A stretch of 64,000 nucleotides of DNA from Copromyces sp. CBS 386.78 (taxonomy: Eukaryota; Ascomycota; Sordariomycetes; Sordariales; Sordariaceae). Location of the stretch: positions 797,376-861,375 of the forward strand of contig MU839081.1 of assembly GCA_030685235.1 (NCBI GenBank), given 5' to 3'. Position 1 is the stretch's first letter. Every line of letters begins with the position of its first letter. Under the pieces are notes generated by a model, which was not told the DNA's origin, searched no databases, and was given only the letters and a program-made list of their open reading frames with translations. The translations under genes were made by a program, and so were the position numbers. This document shows positions 22,900 to 35,732 of this stretch, one piece after another.

Positions 22900-23413
22900 A
22901 AATTAAAAACGCGGTTACCGTCCCTTAGCGAACGCGCGAAGCTAGCGAGGCTACTATTTATATCCTCTAGCTACGATAATAGGGCTGCTACTTTCAATAA
23001 ATTATAGGAGCACGCCGTATAATAAGGTTTTACGGTTCAATCGTATGGTAATATAAAGAGTAAGAAGAGGGGGGAAAAGCAATTCGTTATATGTATTAAC
23101 TACGGTTATATATATAACCGTATTTATAAGGCTATTAAGTAAGGGGTTCGAAATACTAGCTTACGTCGATTCGATTACCTATATTAAGTAAAAGTCGTAT
23201 TGAGGAAGAGGCAGGGTAACTAGTAGTTCGCTAAAGAGATTAATAATAATTATAACTACAGCTTCGATATCGCTAACCTCGCTAATAACGTTATTTATCG
23301 ATAATAAGTTCGCCGTAACTATAAAGAGGCTGTTAATATCGCCGTCGAGAGGTTGTTTAGTATTGCTAGAATAATAGCCTGCCAAATTACTTATTATCTT
23401 AATAGTACGTTGG
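22900..23413 (+). pseudogene. MULE transposase, N-terminal fragment
   Basis: Decayed frame with basic and Cys/His-type residues (VICINYGYIYNRIYKAI..., then a VKVVLRKRQGN-like block and NYSFDIANLANNVIYR), matching the layout of MULE transposase N-termini. It ends at the gypsy-A insertion at 23,413/23,414 and resumes at 38,408. Several TAG/TAA codons replace likely Trp or Gln codons. Confidence 0.6.
23409..23413. repeat. 5-bp target duplication of gypsy-A, left
   Basis: GTTGG before the 5' LTR; the partner at 38,403-38,407 reads GTTAG, differing by one G-to-A. Confidence 0.75.
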
Positions 23414-23657
23414 TGTTACAGGCATTGCCTGCTCCTTGTAGATAGATAGGGGTACTGTGCTGCATTAGTGTAGCCAGCTGAGTGCAGCTGTCTGAGTGCA
23501 GCACAGCCATGGTGCCGCCCTGTGGATCCATGGCTACCTATAGTTATAGGGCTCCACACTATGCCCTATATAGTTCTCGTGTACGTACAGGTTCCTCTTC
23601 TAGTTCCTCGTACAATAATTAATATCTTACTTTAATACTTGCTTACGCCCTATAATA
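23414..23657 (+). repeat. gypsy-A 5' LTR
   Basis: 244 bp, beginning TGTTACAGG and ending CCCTATAATA. It retains many CA and TG dinucleotides, unlike the matching 3' LTR and unlike the element body that starts right after it. Confidence 0.9.
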
Positions 23658-24659
23658 TTTTATTGTATTTAACTTCGCGTTAACGCGTAATAAGTAATTT
23701 TAGTAAGAATTAAACCTAGTAGAAGATTAATAGTAGTTTAATTCTTACGAACTTTACTTCGAAGTGAAATTATATAATCGCCGATATAGAATTAAGAACC
23801 TTAACGATTAGAATATCGAACTTAAAAATAATAAATAAGTATTAAAGCCTTTAGAATAACAAGGGCGCGGATATTGTACTGTACGATACGGTAGAAATAT
23901 TTCTCTTTTAATAAATGCTATTTAATTATTTAAGAAAGTATAATTAAAATAGCTAGTAATTTAATGGGTAACGACGTACGCCGAATTAATTTCGCTATAG
24001 TCTTCCCCTCCCTTTTAAAAGGATATAATATATTATTGAAAATCTATAGTGGTAATCCTAGCGGCCTTATAGTCTCCCTAAATTTTATTAATAAAGTTCG
24101 TAGCTATAAGGAAGTTATAAAGCTACTCTATTATTTTAATAGAAAGATTAACTATTTTAATAAGTAGATTAAGGAGGAGTAGGCCCGTTATATTATTTTT
24201 AAAAATAATATTAAAAATTTTATCGAAAAGATATAGGAAAAGGAAGGGTAGTTTAAGGCTTAAATTAATTAATTCAACAATATTAAAAAATAGTTTATAT
24301 AATAGATCTAATCTTTACAATTATAATATAATTAGGTTATTAGCGAAAATATATCCTTATATTAAAAGGTTATAACTTTTAACTAAAATAAAATTAATTT
24401 TTAAAAAGAATTAAATAATACTATTAAAGATAAAGAGGACAATTATTAAGGATTTTTAAATTTTAATTGAATAATTAATAATAATGCTGAATTATATTAT
24501 ATGGAATTAAAGAAAGCGTTAGAAGACTTTACGGCCGTACGTATCGCGGGCAAAATCGTTAATAAGGAATTAATTAAAGCTTAAAAAGAAATTAAAAACT
24601 TTTAAATTTATTTCTATTTTATTAAAGAAGATAAAATTATTATTAAAAATTATAGTAGC

Positions 24660-25121
24660 GGCTTTAGAGGATCGGGTATAGGAACCGGCTTTAATATTAG
24701 TAATATAAGCGGTAGTCTTAGTAATAGTAGCCTTAGAAAATTAAGTAAGAGTACTAGCTCCGGTAATATAAGCGGCAATTTTAGTAATAGCGGCCCTAGA
24801 AGATTGGGTAAGGGAAATAACTTCGGCTATAGAGAGGCGGGCGGCGGTCCTAGAAGCGGAGGATTTAATTATTTTAGATTCGGTTATTCCGGCGGTCTTA
24901 GCGGTCCTAATAGCCCTAATAATCCCGGCGGTCCTAGCGGTCCTAGTAGCTTTGGCGGTCCCGGCGGTCCTAATAGTCCCGGCGGTCCTAGCGGTCCTAA
25001 TAATTTTAGTAGTCCTTACCCCCTTACTATAGTTCTAGCCCCTATACTATATTATTATTATAAAGTATTTTATAAGAATTTAGAACGGTTTAAAAGTAAA
25101 GAAATAAATATAATTAAGTAA
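24660..25121 (+). pseudogene. gypsy-A gag segment with Gly-Gly-Pro repeats
   Basis: A collagen-like low-complexity stretch inside gag. Its longest open piece, 24,804-25,121, reads repeated GGP/SGP/NSP units. It is the only sizeable frame left in this part because Gly, Pro and Ser codons such as GGT, CCT and AGT offer few CpA/TpG targets. It is not an independent gene. Confidence 0.6.
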
Positions 25122-28100
25122 TATAATATTTATAACGTTTAGAATTTAGAAATCTATAATTGTTAAATCGTTAATAGTTATAAATTTCCTAACGAAATAA
25201 TAAAACTATTTTATATTATATTTTATTTAGGAGGTAAAATAAAAATTAATATTATAGAATATTAAAAGACGATTTTTAATAACCTTTAATACTTTATCTT
25301 CTAAAAATAGTAAATAGGCGAAGAATTTTTAATATATTTAAATAATCGTTATATATAGGGCGATATTGTATAAATTATAGAGAATTTACTATTATAGTTC
25401 AAATAAATTGGTAAATAATTTAATTACGAGGATTTTAAAGCTTAATTTATTATTTTAATTAACTATTACGGTTATAATATAATTATTAAGGTTTATTTCC
25501 TTTATTAGAAGGTTTTTAAGTCTTTAGTAGATTCGGTTTTATATTATTATATCCAATCTATTTATAATGATTTCAAAAGATAGTACAAATTATTTAAAGG
25601 TATTTCTAGAATTTACGCTAGAATTTCCTTATGTAATAATATTATTTAAGGAATTTAAAATAATAATAAAAATAATAATAATTTTAGTACTAGCGGTAGT
25701 AATAAAGATCCTAATGCTATAGATTTAGATTGCGTTAAGTTTATAGAGATTTATAAGGATATTCTATAAGAGTGTTATAATAAGGGTATTTATATAAATT
25801 ATAGTAAGGGTAAATATTTAGCCCGCGAATATAAGGGTTAGATTAATTATAGTAATAAAAGTAAGTAGGTTAATTATACCGGTCTAAGTATTATTATACG
25901 TAAATATATTAGTACGGATACGAGTGCCTTAATTATTAATTGCGTTATAGCGGATATAGTTAACCTAGCGGCTCTAATTGCTTTAGTAGCCCTAATAGCC
26001 CCGGCCCCGGCCGCTCTAGCCTAATAGGGAAATAGAGAACTTTAGGGTTAAATTACGTTTAAAGGTATTTGGTAGGGATATAAAGGAGGATAAAAATAAA
26101 GGTAAATAAATTAAATGTTTATATAGTTAGTTATTAGAGGATAAAATTGTTTAAATTAGGTAATTTAGAATTCTATAGGCAGAATATAACCCTATTATTT
26201 ATGTATTTTTAATATCCCTAACGTAATAAAGAAGTAGAATATATATTATTAATTGACTTTAAATATTTAAATAAGGTTTTTATTAATCGATCTTTCGTAG
26301 AAAGAGCTTACTTAGAATTCAAACTTTTAAAGAAGCTTAAACCATTATATTTAGCTAACGGCGATTTTAAAGAATAAGTAAATTAATATATTAAAATAAT
26401 AATATAGATTAATAATTATAGAGAAATTATTAGATTTTTCGTAGTTAATTTAGTAGTAAATTACCTGGTAATTCTAAACTAGCTATAATTACAATTCTAT
26501 AATTTAAATATTAATTAGGTAATTAATAAGATTACTTAGAATGTAGCCTATATAGGCACTTATATACTTTAATTATTGGAGGTAGCGGTAGTCCTAAATA
26601 TTATTTTTAAGGAAGAGGATAATAGAAATGTCTTTAGGCCCGAGAGCGGATCTATTTTCGAAGAAATCGGGAGCGGATCTAATAGTGATTCCGATTATAA
26701 TAAAAACGAATATTTCCTAGTTTAGGTAATTAATATAACGGAAGTACCTAGGGGTAATCAAATTATAATAGTAGAACCCCCGGTTTCTCTAGTATACGTA
26801 AGAAGGTTCAAGGAATTTTTCAGCCCTATTAGAAAATTAACGTTAAAAAAGATTAAAGCGAAGGTGCGAATTATTAGCGGACGAAAGATTTAGACGATAT
26901 AACGGCCAAAAAGGGTAAAATGTATATTTTTTCAATAGTTTAAATTAATAGTCAATATAGTAACTTTAAATTTTTTAAATATTAAATTAATTAATATACG
27001 AACTTTTATACTTAATATACGGATAAAGGGTGTTAAAATTAGTTCTACTATATAAATAGAGTTCTAGGAGGTATAGAAAGAAAGGAAGGTAGCTATTTTA
27101 ATACTGTCTCTATTTAAAAATATATAGAAAAATATTATATAGGGAAAGGGTAAACCGTATAAACTTTACTTTAAAAACCTAAAGGTATACGAATTTATCG
27201 ATTTTTATAAAGCGGAAGCCGCGATTAAAAATAAAGGAAAGTAGGCCCTTTAACTTAGCGAGTTTGCGAAGGAATATATTAATCGTATATATATATTAAA
27301 AATAATGGATAGTAAGCCCTAGAAACCGGCCGAAAGGTAGGAGCGGAAACCGACCCCCTTAACTAAGATCGATAAAATTTATAATATTATAAAAGAAGAT
27401 GTCTAAAAGTTTATAAATAAAATTATTTATTTAAAATATACTTTAGAGGAAGTAAAAGTATATTTCTTAGATAAATATAAGGATCTCTCTTATATTATTA
27501 ACCTACGGGATACTAATATAATATTTAAATACCGTTCTTATAATTATAAAATCGAGTTAAAACTAGGGGTAGATTTTCTATTATATTTTAAAGTACGATT
27601 AATATCCTTATAGGAGTTTAAAATTATTAAGTAGTAGCTAGATAATAATTTAGCTAAAAGATTTATTAAATTATCGACCTCCGATATAATATTACTGGTA
27701 CTACTAGCCCGTAAACTAGGCGGCGGCGTACGGATTTATATTAATTATAGGGGTATTAATGAAATTTCGTTAAAGAATAAATACTTATTACCTTTAATTA
27801 AAGAGATATTAAATATTATTTATAGAGCGAAGTAATTTACAAAAGTAGATATTATCGCTACTTTCAATAGGTTATATATAATTGAAGGATATAAATAATT
27901 AACCGCCTTCATTATAAAATTTAATCTCTACAAATCCCTGTTTATTAAAAATACTAGTTTCGTTTTAGAACTTTATTAATAATATTTTATATAATATTTT
28001 AGATATTTATATAATAGCCTACTTAAATAACGTTTTAATCTTTTTAAAAACGTACGAAGAATATGTTAAATACGTTAAGGAAATATTATAACGCTTAATT

Positions 28101-28930
28101 AACGTAGGCTTATAAATTAATATTAATAAATATAAATTCTATACCTAGCGAATTAAATATTTAGGCCTTATTATTACCCTTAGAGGGATTGAAATAGATT
28201 TAGAGAAAATAGAAGCCGTTATTAAATAGGAGGTACTAACGATAAAATGCTAGTTATAGCGCTTTTTAGGCTTTGTTAATTTCTATAGGAGGTTTATAGT
28301 TAACTTTTTATATATAGGCAGACTGCTATATAAATTAATAAAGAAAACGATAGATTAAAAGTAGGATAAAGAGTATAATAACGCCTTTAAAACCCTAAAA
28401 ATAGTATTTACGACCGTACTAATTTTAAAGATTTATAATTAAGAGAAACCGACTATTATTAAAGTCGACGCTTGTAATTAGTTAACGGGCGGTATACTAT
28501 TATAATTATATAACGGTAAACTATACCCAGTCGCCTACTTTTTAGTTAAATATTCTATAATAGAATATAATTACAATATATATAATAAAGAATTATTAGT
28601 TATTATTAAAATACTAGAAGAATAGAAACTTGAATTAGAAGGCGTAGCCTAGCCTTTCGAAATTATTATAGACTATAAAAATTTAAAGATATTTAGTACT
28701 ACGAAGAAATTTATTCTTAAATATATATAGTAATTAGAATTCCTATTAAAATTTAATTTTATAATTAAATACTAACTGGGATTAATTAATGTACGATTTA
28801 ATACCCTTAATTTTAAGCTTAAATACGTTCTTAAGGATATAAAGGACGATAGGTTAAAGGTAAAAAAGAAATTGTTTATCGATTTATTATATTTCGATAA
28901 GGATTCGTTCGAATTAATAAATATAAATAG

Positions 28931-28947
28931 TAAAGGTTTTATAATAA
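28931..28947. repeat. 17-bp target duplication of the LINE, left
   Basis: TAAAGGTTTTATAATAA, identical to 35,716-35,732. The gypsy-A reading stops at one copy and resumes at the other. From memory, 14 or 17 bp is the duplication length reported for Neurospora Tad. Confidence 0.9.
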
Positions 28948-31900
28948 TAGTCTTATTCCCTATGCTACTTATCTATAGCGCCTTATTGGCATGGGGTATT
29001 TCTCCTAGTTCTCTAGAGGAAACCGTGCGGCGATAAGCGCCGTCGGATAAAAACCGCTAGCTCCTTTTAGTTGCGAATAAATCGCGCCTACTCTATTTCG
29101 ATTCTATTTATAGCGGTACTTACTTACCGCCTTAGTAAACAAATTACTTCCCTTCTACCGCCTTCGATCTAATACTAGAATAATTGAAATACTATTTTCG
29201 CACGCCGCTCCTTCCTCCTAAACTATTTATAGCAATCGTCCCTTTCCCTTCGTTTACTTATATTCCTACCTTATTATTATCCTCTAAATTCCTACGATTC
29301 TACTAAAATTTATATAAATATAAGGGCCCCTCCTTTCTTTTTATATAAGAATTCCTCCCCGCCGCTATCTTTTGAACTTTCCCTTCTTCCTTATTTAATT
29401 AACTTTTAAAATAGCGTCCTTTTCTATTAACCGTATTTCTAACCGTCCTCCCAGCCATATATCCAACCCTTTAGGCTTTATAATTCATATTAACCGCAAT
29501 ACCGTTAAACGTAGCGTCGACTTCGTTCGTATAATAAATTCCCCGTCCCCTAAATTCGCCCGTTCCCCCGCGCCCCTTTTTTCCTTAGCGCCCGAATTCT
29601 AAGCCTTTATCCGGGTACTATTTATTAACCCCGTCTTTAACCTTCCTTCCGGCTGGTAAATCCTTCTTATCTTTATACTTACCTCCCTTTCTCTTTATTA
29701 ACTATATTAATTAATATTGTTTACCGTACTCCTTACCTCTATTATAGCCTAAAATTTACCAACTATATTTATAATACCCCGTCCCTTAATATAGCTACAG
29801 TCTATATATTCTTCGCAAAATATATTTATTATATTAATATTAAGAGTAAGTTTCTTCCCGCGGTTTTCTTTTCGTTTTCTTCTCTAATATTCTTCAAAAC
29901 GCTAATAAATAGAACGCTACTTATCTTCTTACTAATACAAAATATATATTAAATATTCCGTTAGGCTATTACAATAAATATAACGCCGTTTAAATTGCAA
30001 TTATTATTTTATCCCGCTCTTAAGGTAATATCGGTCCCTTAATTCGTTATCTCTACAACGCCTATATTAACTTCCTTAAAAATATATACGAACGTTTAAT
30101 TACAGACGGCCTCCCGTATAACCCTGATATCCTTCCCTATTACTATAATATAAAAATCGAAAATTATTAGTATAAAAGATATTATAAAATATTCTTAATT
30201 AATTGTTCTACTATTCCTATTTTCGGCTCTAATAGAAGAAATATTAGTACTAATTCCCCAATAATAATTAATAACCCTATTAATCCCCCTCCGGCTAACG
30301 AAAGTTAAATTTAATAACGTCGGGAAATTATTCAGAATTAAAAATTAATATTCAATATATTCCGTAAATTCTTCGCCCGCGAAAAATATTAATTAATTAC
30401 TTTAATACCGCCTTTATAATTAAATAACTACTATAATTAACGTAATTTAATTCCTCCTCCTCCCATCTTTTCTATCCTTTCTTATCCTAATATTATAATC
30501 GAATATATTTATAAATACTATACAAATTTATTATACTACTCTCCTTCTAATTTAATTACTAAATAATATTTATTTAATCTATTAAATTATAATACTTACG
30601 AAAGGATTCTCTTAGCTTAGGTTCCGTCGTCCAAATAAATTTAAAATTCTTTTTTTATTTATAGCTAATCGGCTACCGTCGTTTAATAATCGGCTATCCG
30701 TAAATAATTTAGGATAATATATACGAAGGTTTCTTTACTTATACTATAGGAATAGATTAATATTATAATATCCGGAACCTTCTTCCGGAAAAGGAAGGAT
30801 TAAAAACTTATAACTTCCGTCTTTACTTAAATAAAAAAGGAATTCTTCGCTTTAAATAATAAATATTATTTATCGTCGTCTTCCAATTATTAAACTTTCC
30901 TCTTTTTTCGTTTTATACCGACTATATACCGTTTTATAATATTACTACTAAACTTCGAATTAAAGTCAGCAATAATAAACTCGTACTATCGGCCTAATTT
31001 AATTACCGCCACCGCTAATTAATAATTATAGCGCAATACCTACTCTCTTATTATTACCTCATCCAACTATTCTTTATAATCCGTAGCAATTAGTTCTAAT
31101 ATTTACAACGGGGGTAGCAGCGCCCCTATTATTAGGGGCGGACTTACTACGATCGCTAGAAATTTCTCCATCGGTATCTATTCCTTAACTTACCTAACTT
31201 TAATAATATTATTTTCTAATTTATTAGCGGATAGCCAACTTCTTACCTTCCTTACTTAAATACAATTAATTACTTAAGTTATAATCCTTCGGACGAACCT
31301 TACTTAATTTATACGGGCGAACCTTTTTTCGAAAGCCCTAACCCGTTTATTAAAATAGAAGTCGAATAGCGGACAAAAAGTTTCCGTCTTTAAATTCTTT
31401 ATTAACGTAATTTTATACGCCCCGGCGATAATTCTTAAATATTTAATTTAATATTTAATTAACTTAATCGCTATCTTTTGTAATTTACTATAAATTTCGG
31501 TCGGTTAATAGAAGGTTAATACTCTATATATAATTATATTCCGAATATATTTAATATAAATCTCCTTCGCTTACGTAAAAAAATAACCCTAAATCTTCGC
31601 CGCTAATTATATTAGTACGTTCGTCTATATAACTATTTTCTTTTTTACTACCTTCGTATATATTCGGTAATTAAACTTCCGATCTAACTAAACCCCAAGG
31701 AATTTAATTAATTTTATTAATTTAAATACAACTCCCCCGATTTAGAAAATTTCCATTCTTAATTCCTTCGTCCACATAAAATATATAAACTCCGTTTTAC
31801 TTATTTCGAATTCTATCCTTCTCTTAATTACCTAACCCAAATAAATATTTTATATTATTTAAAACGTCCAATAATTTTCTTCGGTAATTTTAACTACTAT

Positions 31901-34900
31901 AATAATATTAATATTATTAGTAAAGCCAATAGTAATTATATTTTAAATAATAACCAACTTACAATATAATAAAATAATAAAGAGAATAAAAAGGATTAGT
32001 AAAAGGGGGGAGCTTTATAGTACGCTTACTACGATATTATAAGGTTAAGAAATTTCATCGTCGAAGAAAAGAGAACTTTTTCTTCCGGTAATAAAGTTAT
32101 TAACCTATTAGAAGATTTATTTCGGGAACTATATTTCCTATAATATATATAAAAATTACCTATAATTGATTCTATTAAATATACCCTTTAGATTAAGGAA
32201 TATAAAAGACATTACAACCTTAAATTTCTATATTATATAAACTGCGTCGGTAATTACTCGGACGGTGAATTTAATTAAACGACCTATTTAATTATTTATT
32301 TAACCTTCCGGGAGGAGATTATACTCTTCCGCTACCTACGTTAACTTCTTAATTACAAGGGCCTTAAAAATCTTTTTAATATTACTTAAAAGCGATATAA
32401 ACCGCTATACCCCGGCCAATTTTTATTATTTAACGTTTTTTCTAAATTTTTTGAAAATAATTACTTTCGCGTTTTTAAACCGTTAAAGGAAATATCTAAA
32501 CCGGAGGTTCGCTATAATAAAAGCTACTATTACTTATTTAAATAATTTTCTATATATTTTTAGAAATTTGTTTAAGAATTAATCAATACCTAGTATTTTA
32601 TTAAATACTATTTTTAAAAAGATTTCCTAAATATCCTCTTTAGTAATTAAGTTATTAATAAGTATTAAAGTATCGCCGTTTAATAATTAAATTTAATTTA
32701 GTAAATAACCCGTCGAGACCTTTACTTTCGGAAAAAAACGGTTAATAAAGATATTTACTTTACTATTATAATTTTCGATTTTATTCGCCCACTTATTTTA
32801 TTTGAAGGGTAGTAATTTTAGCGGATTTACTAAGTAATAATTTTATATCCTAGCCTACTTCTCTAATAATTAAAGTTTATTCGGGTTTTTCGACGTATTT
32901 ACAATATAATTATATTATTTCGTTCTCTAAATTTTCGTAATAAATTTCTTCTTTTTTATCGCCGCCTCTATAAATTCTCTTTAATTTAAAGGCGTCTAAT
33001 TTTTAAATTAAATTTATTATTTCCGCCGTACTTCCTTTATTACTATTTTATATTCTAAATTCTATTAGTCTATTTATTTTCCCCGACCTTTCTTTCGGTA
33101 TAGGACGAATTCCTCTATAATATTAACGAATTCGCCGTCGAATTTATTAAATCCTAATTCGAATTCCTCTACCATTTCAATCCCTTTTAAAATTAATATC
33201 TTTTTTTCCGCCGCCTCCCGTACCTTTTCTACGTTTATTAAACTCTAGCTAAACCCTTCCTCTACTTCTACTTTCCTATTTCTTTTTCCTATTTAAACTT
33301 AGATTTCCTAAGGGTAGTAGTCCGAGCCCGTTTGCCCGTACTATTATATTCCCCAATATTCAGCCTTAATACCCTATAAAATTTATACGTAATCGATTAT
33401 CCTATCTTTCTTTCTTCTAATTGCATTTCCGAACCTTATTAATTCCCCGCGGGGAATAATAAAACTAAACTTTTATCGCCGTACCTATATAAATAACTTT
33501 ATAGCGCCTAGGCTAGTCCTATTCTCTAAATCCTAATCGGAGTAATAGAGGTTATAATCCTTTATAATTATATATTAACCGGCCGGAGGTCTCTCCTCAA
33601 AGAATTCGAAGAAGGGAAACCCCTACTAATATTCCAGCGTACTTTAAAGGAAAATAAAGGAATAAATAGAGTAAATAATTATCGGTTTTCGTAAATTCTT
33701 TAGTATCGCCGCAGCCTAATCCTTTTTAACCTAGAAATTTAAATCCTTTAAATTCTATTTTTTATTTATATAAATTATTACTTTACCCTTCTTTAAATAA
33801 TCGATACTATAATATTTACCGCCCTTCGGCCGGTAAATATCCCTATTTAAATTCTTACCTAACTCTTGGATCGCTATAATATTATAAATTTCCTCCTATT
33901 CGAATAGCGTTTTCCTTCTCTCATACAATTTCTTTATATTTTAATAGAATATTTTTAATTAAATTATTAATTACCCTATAAGAAGTTTCCTTTTAATTTA
34001 ACGGCGGGCGGAAGGGGTATTATTCTCTTAAAAGTAATAATAGCAATTAAGGGTATAATAGCGATAGAATTAGTACGGGTATAGTCGCCTATATTCTAAG
34101 AGCGGGTATAAACGTCTATTAGGCCTATACTTACAAGTTTCGGCCGAAAGCCGCCCCTAATTTTTTTAAAGCGGCTTCTTTTTCTTCCTCTTATAAATAA
34201 TCTCTCTAAAATCGTAATTAAATAGGAACTAAATGGGGCGTTAAAAATTATAACGTCCTCCTCTAGTTCTATCGTCGGTTTTAATACTAATTTAGCCGGT
34301 CTTTTATAAATAATAAAGTCGCGAAGCCTTTTAACGTAGTCGATAGATACTTTTACGTAGGCTATTCTTATAAATAGGTATTTCTTTTTATCGAAGGCGA
34401 AATACCCCGATTTCCTATATAGCTTATAAAAAATTAAAGAATTATCTTTATTCGAAGGGTAATTCTCTTTTCTTATACGTAGCCCTTTATATTTAACTTT
34501 ATTACAACAACTATAAGCGTCCTCCTAGCGATAGAATCTCGCCGTATATCCGAAATACTAATATTTAAAATATTATTAAGCGGAAGTTATAATTTAGAAC
34601 GGCTTATATACGTATACGCTACTATCTTAGAGGAAAAAGTTCTTTTAAAAGAAGATTATAGCCTTCGTAGTCGCGACTTCTATTAAGAATATTCCCCTCT
34701 CCTCCCCTTCGTATTTCTTTTAAAATTTAGCCTAAATAATTTCCGCCTCCTTATTCTTCGCTTTTATTTCTTATATAATTAATTCAGATTATTTCGTATC
34801 GATACTAGCTTACGGGACTCCTTTAATTAAAATAACTACAATATTTAGGGATATGATGGCCTCTTTTTTAAAGATTATTTTAATTTAAATTTAATACTTC

Positions 34901-35715
34901 TAATATTAATCCTTAATTAATTTATCGAAAATAATTACGTAATTTCCGTTCGTTATTATCTTAATAGCCGCGCGGATTATTTTATACGGGCTCTCTTTTA
35001 AGGCGCTTTTAATAGCCTACTTTATATTATCATTCGAACGTATAGTAAATTTAACGGCAATTTAGGCCCCCTTAATAATAAATTAACGTTCGTAATTAGA
35101 AGGGATAAATTTCTTAATAATAATGGTAAATAAGTAATAGAGGGTAGTATTAACCCTATTTAATAATTTTTAAATAATATTAACTTATTTCTTCGGCGCT
35201 TTTTAAGCGTCTTTCTTTATTTCCTTCGATATAAACTTCTTGAAATTATCGAAATCCTTCCTAATAATAAATTGGACTTCGGCGGTTTTATTTGCTTTAA
35301 ATATTTTAGACCTACTTTTCTTCGTAAAAATTTTTACGAATTCGAAAAAGAACTTTCGAACTTAACGACGGTCGTTAGTCGATATAATAGCGTAGTCCGT
35401 AATTTTATTTACTATAATAATAAATCTCTTTATAATTTTATTATCTTCCTCTAACTTTTCCGAAGTCTTTATAATAAATACGGCGTTAGGGTTATTATAT
35501 TTTAAAATACTTCCGAAGGGGTTGTAAATACTATTTTCGAACTTATTCGTACCCCTATTAATTGTTATCGGTAGCGACGGCTCAACGCTATTACTACAAT
35601 CGTCGTAGGACATCGCGGAGGGGGTAAATAACCCTCTTAAGTCGATTGCCATTATCGGTTTTCGTTTTAGAGCACTTCCTGACCAGAAATCGGCGTTTCC
35701 GGTTTCGGCGTCATT
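28948..35715 (-). mobile_element. Tad-like non-LTR retrotransposon (LINE)
   Basis: 6,768 bp, bounded by an exact 17-bp duplication, no LTRs, on the minus strand (5' end at 35,715). ORF1 begins near 35,652 (MAIDLRGLFTPSAMSYDD...) and is open for 96 residues. The reverse transcriptase core is near 31,900-31,950, reading GFTNNINI where LINEs have FADD or FVDD; the two Asp have become Asn. Length, duplication size and the core motif match the Tad clade of filamentous ascomycetes. No open ORF2 remains. It inserted into gypsy-A, so it is younger than it. Confidence 0.82.
35362..35652 (-). pseudogene. LINE ORF1 start, residual open frame
   Basis: 96 residues from an ATG about 60 nt inside the LINE 5' end; the frame then stops. 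The position fits the first ORF (nucleic-acid-binding, gag-like) of Tad-type elements. No zinc knuckle is in this piece. Retained CG-containing codons suggest the frame survived by chance of codon use. Confidence 0.5.
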
Positions 35716-35732
35716 TAAAGGTTTTATAATAA
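35716..35732. repeat. 17-bp target duplication of the LINE, right
   Basis: Identical to 28,931-28,947. Confidence 0.9.

Noticed and set aside
35272..35454. Plus-strand 60-aa ORF
   Set aside because: It is antisense to the surviving LINE ORF1 frame and is AT-rich.
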